Below the pieces are notes generated by a model. It was not told where the DNA came from and ran no database searches. It saw only the letters and a list, made by a program, of their open reading frames with translations. A program made the translations under genes and the position numbers. A DNA stretch of 61,754 bases from Micromonospora sp. MP36 (GTDB lineage: Bacteria; Actinomycetota; Actinomycetes; Mycobacteriales; Micromonosporaceae): contig NZ_VSFA01000042.1 in assembly GCF_008119785.1 (NCBI RefSeq), forward strand, positions 1 to 61,754. The letters run 5' to 3'. Of the stretch, positions 34,642 through 42,080 are shown in pieces. Within the stretch, counting starts at the first letter, position 1. Every line of letters starts with the position of its first letter.

Positions 34642-35874
34642 CTACCAGGTCACCGGCAGGGCCGTCGGGCCGAGGATCGCGTGCCCGGCCTTCCACCGCA
34701 CCTCGTCGGCGGGCACCGCGAGCCGCAGGCCGGGGAGTTCCCGCAGCAGCAGAGCGATCGCGGTACGGACCTCCAGGGCGCCCAGGTGCGCGCCGATGCA
34801 GTAGTGCGGGCCGTATCCGAAGGAGAGGTGCGGATTGGGATCGCGGTCGAAGTCCATCCGCTCCGGATCGGGGAAGACGTCCGGATCGCGGTTTGCGGCG
34901 TCGTGCGAGGGAATGACGATGTCCCCTTCGGACAGCCGCGCGCCGCTGGGCAGCCGCACGTCCGCCATCACCCGGCGCGGCATCTCGTCGCCGTTGGAGG
35001 TGGAGTAGAGCCGCTCCAGCTCGGTGACGGCGGAGTCCACCTTCTCCGGGTGGTCGAGCAGGTACTCCCACCCCGTCCGGTCTCCGGAGTAGGGACGGGT
35101 GCGCAGCACGTGGACGAACGTCGCGATCGAGCTGGCGGCGGTCTCCCAGCCACCCACCACCAGCGAGATCGGCAGCTTGATCTGGACGTCCATCGGCTGG
35201 TCCGCGGCGGTCGTCGCGATCTGTGTCAGCAGGTCGCCGGCGGGGCACTCCCGCCGCCGCTCGAGCTGGCCCCACAGGTAGCCGCCCATCTCGACGGCCG
35301 ACCGGGCGGCCTCCTCGCGGCTGAGATCGCCCGCGCCGAGGAACATGTCGCCCCACCGGCGGAACTGCAGCCGATCCTCACCGGGCAGGCCGAGTAGGTC
35401 GCAGATGACGTCCAGGGTGAACGGGATGGCGAAGTCCCGGACCAGATCGGCCGGGCGGCGAGCGGTGGTCAGCGCCACCAACTGGGCCTCGGCGGCGGTC
35501 CGCACCATGGCGCTCAGCTCGGCGACTGCCGGTTTGGTGAAGGAGTCCTTCACCGTGCCGCGTACCGTCGCGTGCTCCGAGCCGTCCATCCCGAGCATGG
35601 TTCCCGTCACGTCGATCTGGTCGGCGGGCGCGGCGGCGGCCCGGGAGAACAAGTCCTGGCGGCGCAGCACCTCCCGCACGTCCGCGTAGCGGCAGATCAG
35701 CAGTGCCGGGACCAGCTCGCCGGCGACCTGCCGGACCACGGGTACGACGCCCGAGCCGGAGGCGGCGAGCCGGGCGTAGTGCGGGTGCTTCTCCGGGCCG
35801 GGCGGCCGGTTGACGCCATCGGCATCGACGTAGAAGGGGTGAGGCAATCCAGCGTTGACGTCGGGGGCGATCAT
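34642..35874 (-). CDS. Cytochrome P450
   Basis: A 410-aa soluble P450 from ATG 35874. The heme-binding FGYGPHYCIG has the proximal Cys359, the I-helix sequence GGWETA (241-246) carries the oxygen-activating E-T pair, and ELER (285-288) is the K-helix ExxR. The N-terminal 30 residues (PHPFYVDADGV) resemble P450s of natural-product tailoring (CYP105/107-like). No ferredoxin or reductase gene is adjacent, so electrons come from elsewhere. A 15-bp palindrome sits 44-58 nt upstream of the start. Confidence 0.95.
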   Translation of the reverse strand: MIAPDVNAGLPHPFYVDADGVNRPPGPEKHPHYARLAASGSGVVPVVRQVAGELVPALLICRYADVREVLRRQDLFSRAAAAPADQIDVTGTMLGMDGSEHATVRGTVKDSFTKPAVAELSAMVRTAAEAQLVALTTARRPADLVRDFAIPFTLDVICDLLGLPGEDRLQFRRWGDMFLGAGDLSREEAARSAVEMGGYLWGQLERRRECPAGDLLTQIATTAADQPMDVQIKLPISLVVGGWETAASSIATFVHVLRTRPYSGDRTGWEYLLDHPEKVDSAVTELERLYSTSNGDEMPRRVMADVRLPSGARLSEGDIVIPSHDAANRDPDVFPDPERMDFDRDPNPHLSFGYGPHYCIGAHLGALEVRTAIALLLRELPGLRLAVPADEVRWKAGHAILGPTALPVTW

Positions 35875-35917
35875 CTCCCCACGATCTCATCGGCAAACAT
35901 CACTATGCAACTTGTTG

Positions 35918-35932
35918 ATCACCCTGGGTGAT
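35918..35932. promoter_or_regulatory. 15-bp palindrome upstream of the P450 gene
   Basis: ATCACCC-T-GGGTGAT is perfect apart from its centre base. It is preceded by CAACTTGTTG, another short symmetric sequence. The position (44-58 nt before the start codon) is typical for a repressor operator overlapping a promoter. No regulator gene is adjacent. Confidence 0.5.
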
Positions 35933-36001
35933 GGCAGTCCGGGCAGGTGATTCAAGAGGCCCGGTCGGCGCCGGAAAAGTGGGGCCGCCGCGATCGGGGC
36001 C

Positions 36002-36733
36002 CTATCGAAGGACCAGCAGGTCCAGTGCGTCGATCACCGGCCCCTGCTCCGATCGCGCGGCCCGGTGAAGCCGGGCCAGTCCGGCAGCGTACTCGTCGTC
36101 GGTGATCAGCTGCAGTGGCGTGTGCGCCTCCCGGCGCAGGTTGGCCGCGAACTCGCGCAGCGACGGCGAGGTCGTCTGGGGGACCTGCTCGAATCCGGTG
36201 ACGGCGAAGCCGCACGCGCCGAAGGCCGCTTCGACCTCGCCCACGCTGGGATACGTGCCCAGGACGCGGATGGCCTCCGGGAAGAATCGGAACAGCCCGA
36301 TCGCCTGGTGCCGGCCGGCGAAGGCCGACCGGATCAGCACCGGGCCGCCGCCGCGCACCACACGACGCAGTTCCCGCGCCGCGGCCGTCAGGTCCGGTAC
36401 GTGGTGGACCACGGTGGACAGCCAGGCCGCGTCGACGCTGTCATCGGGCAGGGGAATGTCGGCGGCCTCGCCCGGAAGCAGGTGGGGATGGGTGCAGCGG
36501 GCCCGCATCGCCTCGGCCGGCTCGACCGCGATGACGTCCAGGTCGTCGTACCAGTCGGTGAAGGCCGCGGCCCACATTCCGGTGCCCGCGCCGAGGTCGA
36601 GCATCCGCATGCCGGGTCTGGGTTGGAGGTGCCGGGCCACCGCCGCGCGCCAGGCGGCCAGTCCCTGGTCAGGCAGGTGGCGGGTGGCGGCGAATGCCGC
36701 GGCGTCCCGGCTGTCATACGCGATGCGGGCCAT
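36002..36733 (-). CDS. SAM-dependent methyltransferase (class I)
   Basis: A 243-aa protein starting at ATG 36733 (MARIAYDSRDAAAFAATRHL). Motif I is MRMLDLGAGTGMWAAAF, motif II includes DVIAVEPAEAMRARC, and the 'post-I' and motif IV region is VDAAWLSTVVHHVPDLTAAARELRRVVRGGGPVLIRS. This layout fits methyltransferase type 11/25 proteins acting on small molecules or lipids. The next gene upstream on the same strand (snapalysin) begins its own transcript. Substrate unknown. Confidence 0.85.
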   Translation of the reverse strand: MARIAYDSRDAAAFAATRHLPDQGLAAWRAAVARHLQPRPGMRMLDLGAGTGMWAAAFTDWYDDLDVIAVEPAEAMRARCTHPHLLPGEAADIPLPDDSVDAAWLSTVVHHVPDLTAAARELRRVVRGGGPVLIRSAFAGRHQAIGLFRFFPEAIRVLGTYPSVGEVEAAFGACGFAVTGFEQVPQTTSPSLREFAANLRREAHTPLQLITDDEYAAGLARLHRAARSEQGPVIDALDLLVLR

Positions 36734-36851
36734 GGTGTCGACCCAACCCGGTCGCCCAGCGCTGTGACAAGGATGGATGGCCCGATTCACATCCGCGCGG
36801 GGACCGGCCGAGTCGGCGGACCGTCGACCCGGCCGGGGTCTCACCGCGGTG

Positions 36852-37412
36852 TCAGCGCAGGACGGCCGCGGCTGCCGGCCAGCTGTCGGTGAAGACCTGC
36901 GCCGTCGTCGCGCCGCGAGTCGCGAAGGAGAAGTACGAGTCGACTGCGGCGGCCTCGCCGGCGCTCGGGTACGGGTTGGTGCAGCTGGTGCCGGCGCTGC
37001 CGCCGGACATCAGGATGGCGCAGTTGCCGTTGTAGTTGTCGGCCAGGCCGAGGATGTGCCCGATCTCGTGGGTCATGATCCGCAGTGGGGAGTACTGCTG
37101 GGCCTGGTAATAATCGATGACCACGTAGCCGTTGCCGAGGCTGTAGCGGACGGCGTACGAGCCGCCGCCGTAGGTGTAGTAGATCATCAGGTTCGAGCCG
37201 CACGGGGCCATGTTGATGTTGTTCGTGGCGTTGTTCCAGATCGTGGCGGCCTGGTTGGCATACCCGGCAAACGGTCCGGCCTGGCTGGTGTTGTAACAGA
37301 CGTTGCGGACGGCGGCGGAGGCCGGGGCCGATTCGACGGCGACGACACCGAGCGCCGCCACCGTCGCGGCGGCGAGGGTGGCGAGGATCCTGGACATCCT
37401 GGGCAGACGCAT
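36852..37412 (-). CDS. Snapalysin-family (M7) secreted zinc metalloprotease
   Basis: A 186-aa preprotein from ATG 37412. The Sec signal is ILATLAAATVAALGVVAVESAPASAA (cleaved near residue 34). The extended zinc motif H-E-I-G-H-I-L-G-L-A-D (115-125) supplies His115, Glu116, His119 and Asp125, the M7 signature with an aspartate third ligand. The small mature size (about 150 residues) with no propeptide suits snapalysins, which digest milk-casein-type substrates. In Streptomyces an adjacent LysR-type gene activates snapalysin; none is seen here. An AT-rich promoter lies upstream. Confidence 0.95.
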   Translation of the reverse strand: MRLPRMSRILATLAAATVAALGVVAVESAPASAAVRNVCYNTSQAGPFAGYANQAATIWNNATNNINMAPCGSNLMIYYTYGGGSYAVRYSLGNGYVVIDYYQAQQYSPLRIMTHEIGHILGLADNYNGNCAILMSGGSAGTSCTNPYPSAGEAAAVDSYFSFATRGATTAQVFTDSWPAAAAVLR

Positions 37413-37455
37413 CGTTCACGCTCCAAACGGGGACGGGTCGAGCGGGGACCGGGCC

Positions 37456-37485
37456 AGCCTATAAATAGATATAGATCGATATCAA
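37456..37485 (-). promoter_or_regulatory. AT-rich promoter of the snapalysin gene
   Basis: On the minus strand TTGATA (37485-37480) and TAGGCT (37461-37456) are 18 nt apart, a reasonable -35/-10 pair. The spacer and flanks (ATAAATAGATATAGATCGAT) are very AT-rich for this genome and show a partly symmetric GATAT/ATATC pattern that could bind a regulator. It lies about 45 nt before the start codon. Confidence 0.5.
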
Positions 37486-37518
37486 GACCGTCTATGTGAT
37501 TGGCTGAAAAGGTCCTGA

Positions 37519-38415
37519 TCAACCCGCGGTCGAGAACCACCGCCGTGAGAGGCGCAGGGTTCGCCGGCGGACGCGGGCGATCCCCTGCGGGCTGTTGAGC
37601 GCCGCGAAAGCCGGCCACAGGAAGACGAAGACGGCGAGTTCCTCCGCCAGCAACGCGCGCCGCAGCGCCCGGCGGTCGCACGCCCGGGCGTCCAGGTACG
37701 CGTCGAGCAGCGCCGGTGGGACGATGGCGCCATTGGGTGTGGCGCGGACGCTGAGAAACGCCAGATCGGAGGCGGGGCGGCCGATGCCCGCCGCCTGCCA
37801 GTCGCAGAAGACGATGGCGCCGGCGGAGTGCACGAGGTTGGCCGTGTGGCAGTCGCCGTGGACGAAGGCCGGGGGCAACGCCCGTAGCTGCTCCATCAGC
37901 TCGGCGCGCCGGGCGAGGAGTTCGCCGAGCTGGGGGAGCGCCGATGCCCAGAAAGAGTCGATCTCGGCCAGGTTCGGGTCGGTCAGAGCTTCCTGGAGGG
38001 CATCGGGGCGCTGCCAGTCCGTGCCCGTCGGTATCGGCATGTCGTGCAGGCCGGCCAGGTCCCGACCCAGGGCGGCCCAGGTACCCGTTGTCCACTCTGG
38101 CACCCGTCGGGTCTCGCCCGCCGCCGCCAGTAGCACGGCCACGCCGTCCCCGGCGTCCAGGCAGTCGAGCAGCCTCGGCGCGCGTACCGGCGCGACGGGC
38201 GCGATCTCGGTGTAGAAGCGTAGCTCCCGCCGGGCGGCCGCGATCGCCTGCGGGCCCAGCGTGGCGGGGGTGACCTTGAGGTACGCGGCGCGGCCGTCAC
38301 TTGTGCGTACGGCACAAACGCCCGCGCCGGATCGCGACTCGAGCCGCGCATTGGACTCCTGGTCGGTCGTCACCCCGAACGCACGGAGAACCATCGCCAG
38401 GAAATCAGGTGACAC
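37519..38415 (-). CDS. Aminoglycoside-phosphotransferase-fold kinase
   Basis: A 298-aa protein; start taken as GTG 38415 (VSPDFLAMVLRAFG), with ATG 38394 as alternative. The kinase catalytic loop is AFVHGDCHTANLVHS (HxDxxxxN), and the metal-binding Asp follows in AIVFCDWQAAGIGRPASDLAFLS. The N-lobe (AYLKVTPATLGPQAIAAARREL) carries the ATP-site Lys. It is an ATP-dependent small-molecule or antibiotic-type kinase of unknown substrate. Single gene. Confidence 0.85.
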   Translation of the reverse strand: MSPDFLAMVLRAFGVTTDQESNARLESRSGAGVCAVRTSDGRAAYLKVTPATLGPQAIAAARRELRFYTEIAPVAPVRAPRLLDCLDAGDGVAVLLAAAGETRRVPEWTTGTWAALGRDLAGLHDMPIPTGTDWQRPDALQEALTDPNLAEIDSFWASALPQLGELLARRAELMEQLRALPPAFVHGDCHTANLVHSAGAIVFCDWQAAGIGRPASDLAFLSVRATPNGAIVPPALLDAYLDARACDRRALRRALLAEELAVFVFLWPAFAALNSPQGIARVRRRTLRLSRRWFSTAG

Positions 38416-38542
38416 GAGAGCGGCTACCCCTCCGTAACCGGATTGTCTGATGATCGAGCCGCCCGGCCCACACCGCCACGACGTACCTCGGCCCATGGCC
38501 ACCGATGAGAGCAGCCGGGTCCGACGAACGTTACTGCGGCTG

Positions 38543-38890
38543 CTACTTCTTCTTTTTCTTGGGCGGCAGCGTCGCGACGTACGCGTGTGCCTTGTTGACC
38601 CACCGGGTCGCTTCCTCGGCGGTGAATGACGGCGGTAGCGACAGGTATCCGCCCCTCGGCCGCTCGGCCGGGCCGAACGGTCCCGCGCCCTCGATCGTCC
38701 CCAGCTCGGCCAGGTCATCGGCGGCGAGTTTCACGCCGACCGACGAGCCGAACAGCCCGGCGAACATGTTGCCGTTGACGAACGCGCCGAGATTGCCGAA
38801 CATCGGCTTGACCTCGACCCCCGGCACGTCGGCGACCACGGACCGGAAGAAGTCCTTGTCAGCGTCGCTGGGCTTGGGCATCTGCATCAA
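38543..38890 (-). CDS. TfoX/Sxy N-terminal domain protein
   Basis: A 115-aa protein from ATG 38890. PGVEVKPMFGNLGAFVNGNMFAGLFGSSVGVKL is the TfoX_N signature region, followed by WVNKAHAYVATL. The C-terminus is a run of lysines after PP. Stand-alone TfoX-N proteins in actinomycetes are uncharacterised; the link to DNA uptake (Sxy) is only established in gammaproteobacteria. Cytoplasmic. Divergent from the thioredoxin-fold gene. Confidence 0.85.
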   Translation of the reverse strand: MMQMPKPSDADKDFFRSVVADVPGVEVKPMFGNLGAFVNGNMFAGLFGSSVGVKLAADDLAELGTIEGAGPFGPAERPRGGYLSLPPSFTAEEATRWVNKAHAYVATLPPKKKKK

Positions 38891-39109
38891 CGGATCCTGT
38901 CATGCGTCACCGATCCGGTACGCGATCGGCGCGGTGCCGCTAAGGTCGACATGTCCCTAGGACCCGCACCATGGCAACCCTCGCGGCCCTGCTTGTCGGC
39001 GATAGGTGACGTGGTACAGACGCGGAAGCGGCGGGCGCCGGCTCGACCTGCACACGGCCGGGCGCAGGGCTTCGACGCGGAGCGGCCGGCCGCCGAGGAG
39101 AGGACGAGC

Positions 39110-39436
39110 GTGATCGAGGTGTGGTACTTCGACGGCTGCCCGAGCCACGAGGTCTTCATGCCGCACCTGCGGGCGCTGCTCGACGCCGCTGGGGTTGACG
39201 AGCGGATCCACGAGCGCGCCGTGGAGACTGACGTCGATGCCCAGGCGCACCGTTTCCTCGGATCACCGACGCTGCGGATCGACGGCGTGGACATCGACCC
39301 GACCGCCGGGCAACGCACGGATTACGGCCTGCAGTGCCGGCTCTACCCGGCCCCGGATGGTGTTCGCGGCACCCCGCCCGATGAGTGGATCCTGGCCGCC
39401 CTGCAGCGCCGGGGGTCGGCCTTGGCGGCCGACTGA
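39110..39436 (+). CDS. Thioredoxin-fold protein with a CPSH motif
   Basis: A 108-aa protein. GTG 39110 (VIEVWYFDGCPSHEVF) is chosen because GAGGAGAGG precedes it and the first strand begins there. The thioredoxin fold is seen in VWYFDGCPSHEVFMPHLRALLDAAGV (first strand, redox-type Cys and helix), FLGSPTLRIDGVDID and LYPAPDGVRGTPPDEWILAAL. Only one Cys lies at the active-site position (C-P-S-H). Homologues appear in gene pairs with mercury, redox or sulfur genes. It overlaps the following rhodanese start by 1 nt (TGATG), indicating a two-gene sulfur/redox unit. Confidence 0.75.
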   Translation: MIEVWYFDGCPSHEVFMPHLRALLDAAGVDERIHERAVETDVDAQAHRFLGSPTLRIDGVDIDPTAGQRTDYGLQCRLYPAPDGVRGTPPDEWILAALQRRGSALAAD

Positions 39437-40128
39437 TGGCCGCCCGGATCGACTTGCCGCGGCTGCGGGCGTTGCTTGACGTGGGTGCCCAGCTTGTCGA
39501 GGTGTTGCCTGCGGCCGAGTACGCCGATCAGCATCTGCCCGGCGCGCTGAACATCCCGCTCAAGACCCTCAGCCCCGGCACGGCCGCTGGCCTCGACCGT
39601 ACCCGCCCGATCGTCGTCTACTGCTGGGACGGCCTTTGAGACCTGAGTCCGCGAGCCGCGTGCCGGCTCGAAGCTCTCGGGTTCACCGACGTCTACGACT
39701 ACGCCGCGGGCAAGGTGGACTGGCTCGCGCACAACCTGCCCACCGAGGGTGCCGCGGCCAGCGCTCCTACCGCGGGTAGTTGCCTGCGCCACAACGTTCC
39801 CACCGCCCGTCCCGAGGAGGCGCTCGCCACCGTTCGTGCCCGCGTCGACGCCTCCCCGTACCGGTTCGCCCTTGTTGTCGCCGGCGACCGTACCCTGCTC
39901 GGCCGGCTCCGGCACGCTGCCCTCGATGCCGCCTCCGGCACCGCCGTCCACGAAGCGATGGAGTCCGGCCCCTCGACGGTGCGTCCCCAGGTAGCGCTGG
40001 CCGCCGTCGAGTCGCACCTGCGTGCCCACCACCTCAGCTACGTGATCGTCACCGACCCGGAGGGCCGTTTGCTGGGTACGGTGCACCGAGAGGACCTGAC
40101 CGGAGCGGCGGTCTCACGTTCTCGATGA
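39436..40128 (+). CDS. Rhodanese-CBS protein with an in-frame TGA, candidate selenoprotein
   Basis: The reading frame runs from ATG 39436 to the stop at 40128 (230 codons) with a single TGA at 39637-39639 (codon 68) and no other interruption. The rhodanese core ends RPIVVYCWDGL-TGA-DLSPRAACRLEALGFTDVYDY, so the TGA closes the six-residue active-site loop starting at Cys63. From memory, homologues carry Cys here (…xxCDxSPRAA). A 7-bp hairpin with a 5-nt loop (39652-39670) starts 12 nt downstream, matching bacterial SECIS geometry. The C-terminal half is a CBS pair (FALVVAGDRTLLGRL; YVIVTDPEGRLLGTV). If the TGA is a true stop, the gene is a nonsense-interrupted pseudogene with a GTG restart at 39715. 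Sulfur or persulfide transfer is the family role. Confidence 0.6.
39652..39670 (+). promoter_or_regulatory. Candidate bacterial SECIS hairpin
   Basis: CGAGCCG (39652-39658) and CGGCTCG (39664-39670) form a perfect 7-bp stem around CGTGC. The apical loop starts 20 nt after the TGA and has G as its second base. As I recall, bacterial SECIS elements have the loop about 16-37 nt from UGA and a G in the first two loop positions. The stem also lies inside coding sequence (codons 73-79), so protein constraint and RNA constraint would overlap. Confidence 0.5.
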
Positions 40129-40151
40129 TGCGCGGGCGAGCGATGTGTCTG

Positions 40152-40487
40152 CTACGGGCGGCGCTGGTGGTCCGGTTGGGGTTGGCAGGTGGTGCAGAAC
40201 CGGGCCGCCGGCCGAAGCGCCAGCAGTTCGATCGGGATGTCGTCGCGGCACTCCTCGCAGGTCCCGTAACGGCCCTGTTCCAGGTAGTGCAGGGCCCGGG
40301 CGATGTCGCCCAGCGCCCGGCGGGACGCGGCGGTCAACGCGGACGTGGCCGCTAGGTCCGTCTGCTCGCCGGGCAGCTGGCGGGCCTGCCGGGCCAGCAG
40401 CGCGAGCTGGGTGGTGTGCCGCTCGTACTGCTCCTCCAGGACGATCCGCAGCACACCTAGCTCGTCCTGCCTGCTCGTCACGTACAC
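40152..40487 (-). CDS. DksA/TraR-type C4 zinc-finger protein
   Basis: A 111-aa protein. GTG 40487 (VYVTSRQDELGVLRIVLEEQYE) is preceded by GGAAGGAA at 6 nt spacing. A coiled-coil N-terminal half (ELGVLRIVLEEQYERHTTQLALLARQARQL) leads to ALHYLEQGRYGTCEECRDDIPIELLALRPAARFCTTCQ, a C4 zinc finger (C-x2-C, C-x2-C) as in DksA/TraR. Such proteins insert into the RNA polymerase secondary channel. Acidic tip residues of DksA are not obvious here. Single gene. Confidence 0.85.
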   Translation of the reverse strand: MYVTSRQDELGVLRIVLEEQYERHTTQLALLARQARQLPGEQTDLAATSALTAASRRALGDIARALHYLEQGRYGTCEECRDDIPIELLALRPAARFCTTCQPQPDHQRRP

Positions 40488-40513
40488 GATCAGTTCCTTC
40501 CGATAGCAAAACG

Positions 40514-40549
40514 CCAGCGGGCGGAGCGCTGTGGCGCTCCGCCCGCTGG
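40514..40549 (-). terminator. Terminator downstream of the D-amino-acid dehydrogenase gene
   Basis: A perfect 16-bp stem, CCAGCGGGCGGAGCGC (40514-40529) with GCGCTCCGCCCGCTGG (40534-40549), TGTG loop. Read on the minus strand it is followed by CGTTTTGC, a T-tract. It lies about 137 nt past the DadA stop and just ahead of the zinc-finger gene, separating the two transcripts. Confidence 0.85.
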
Positions 40550-40685
40550 TGCCGGTCACGTGTGCAGGTCTGCCCTCGTCGTGGCGGGCAGCGCGGCCGG
40601 GCTGCCCGCCGGGTCGGCGGCGCGGCGGTCGGCGTGACCGCGCCTCGGTGGCCGCAAACGACCGCCGAGGCGACGAGGTGACGGG

Positions 40686-41948
40686 TCAGCGCAGGGGGTC
40701 GAAGGGGTTCAGCTCCGCGGGCTGACGGCCGGTGATGATCTGCTCCGCGAGCAGGTTGCCGGTGAGCGGGCCGAGGGTGATGCCCCACATGCCGTGGCCG
40801 CCGGCGGCGAAGACCCGCGGTGACCTTGTCCGGCCGATCAGCGGCAGCCCGTCCGGGGTGCAGGGTCGCGCCCCGACCCATTCGTCGGTGCGGGCGTCCA
40901 GGTCGGCGCCGCGCAGCAGCGGTCGTGCCGCCTCGGCGATGGCGAGGATGCGGCGACGGTCCAGGGGTGCTTCGGCGCTGCGGAACTCCATCATGCCCGC
41001 GACGCGCAGCCGATCGCCCAGCGGCGTGCAGGCGACGCGCTGCGCCGGGAAGTAGACCGGACCGGACGGGACGTGCTCGATCGGGATGCTGAAGCTGTAT
41101 CCGCGGCCGGCCTGCACGACGGTCTTGACCCCGAAGCGCCGGCCGAGTTCGCCGAGCCAGGTGCCGGTTGCCAGCACCACCGCGTCATAGCGCTCGTCCG
41201 CGCCGGCGGTGGTCACCACCCGGACCCCCGACCCCTCGTCGTGAAGGCCGACGACGGCCGCCCCGGTCACCAGCGACGCCCCCCGGGCGCGCACGGAGTC
41301 GGCGAGGGCGTGCACGTACTCCCCGGGGTTGATGAACCGTTGGCCGTGCAGGCGGATGGCGGCGCCGACCGTGTCGGACAGCGACGGCTCCACCTCGCGC
41401 GCCTCGGCCCCGGTCAGGACGTCGAACTCGATCTCCTGCCCGGCGGCGTGGATGTGCGCCAGTTCGTCGAGCAGGACCGACCGCTCGGCCTCGGTCCGGT
41501 ACGCGGCGATGAACGACTTCGCCTCGTGCGTCATCGCCTCGACCCCGCCGGCCGCGAGGGCGTCGAACGCCTCGAACGCGCGCCGGTTCATCGGGATGTA
41601 GGCGTGCATGGCGGTCCGCCACTTGGCGGCGGTGCTGTGCCGTGTGAAGCCGGCCAGGAACCGCAGCAGCCGGGCGTCCGCGCGCGGCGGCACGTAGACC
41701 GGCGACGACGGGCTCAGGACGGCGCGCAGCCCGTAGCGGAGGACCGCCGGCTCGGGCAGGGGAGTGGTGATGCCGGGGGTGAGCCAGCCCGCGTTGCCCC
41801 AGGACGCGCCGGCCGCCACACCCGTACGGTCGAGCACGGTGACCTGGACCCCCCGTTCCTGCAGGAACCAGGCGGTGGCCAGCCCGACCATCCCCGCGCC
41901 GATGACGGCGACGCGCTGAGGGGCGGGCAGGGGCTCGATGGCGGGCAT
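40686..41948 (-). CDS. dadA: D-amino acid dehydrogenase-like FAD oxidoreductase
   Basis: A 420-aa flavoprotein from ATG 41948 with AAGGAGA upstream. The N-terminal Rossmann motif is VAVIGAGMVGLATAWFLQERGVQVTVLDR. WGNAGWLTPGI, INPGEYVHALADSVRARG, GRGYSFSIPIEHVPSGPVYF, WVGARPCTPDGLPLIGRT and FAAGGHGMWGITLGPLTG follow in the DadA/DAO order. It deaminates D-amino acids oxidatively, feeding electrons to the respiratory chain. It is divergent from a PucR-type regulator, with a repeated sequence in the shared promoter region. Confidence 0.85.
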   Translation of the reverse strand: MPAIEPLPAPQRVAVIGAGMVGLATAWFLQERGVQVTVLDRTGVAAGASWGNAGWLTPGITTPLPEPAVLRYGLRAVLSPSSPVYVPPRADARLLRFLAGFTRHSTAAKWRTAMHAYIPMNRRAFEAFDALAAGGVEAMTHEAKSFIAAYRTEAERSVLLDELAHIHAAGQEIEFDVLTGAEAREVEPSLSDTVGAAIRLHGQRFINPGEYVHALADSVRARGASLVTGAAVVGLHDEGSGVRVVTTAGADERYDAVVLATGTWLGELGRRFGVKTVVQAGRGYSFSIPIEHVPSGPVYFPAQRVACTPLGDRLRVAGMMEFRSAEAPLDRRRILAIAEAARPLLRGADLDARTDEWVGARPCTPDGLPLIGRTRSPRVFAAGGHGMWGITLGPLTGNLLAEQIITGRQPAELNPFDPLR

Positions 41949-41980
41949 CGTTTGTCTCCTTCACGACTACGGGATCGGGC

Positions 41981-42047
41981 CCAATCCTGGCTGTGCCGTG
42001 CCGAGACGTCATTGTTTCGCCAGGCCAATGCTGGTCTGTGCGATTGG
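41981..42047. promoter_or_regulatory. Direct and inverted repeats, candidate PucR operator (dadA/pucR promoter)
   Basis: CCAATCCTGGCTGTGC (41981-41996) and CCAATGCTGGTCTGTGC (42025-42041) are near-identical direct repeats 44 nt apart. The second is bordered by CGATTGG (42041-42047), giving CCAAT…ATTGG symmetry (42025-42047). They lie between divergent dadA and the PucR-like gene, where such a regulator would bind. Confidence 0.6.
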
Positions 42048-42080
42048 TCGAACCGAACAACGCCGAGGCACAATCTGGTC

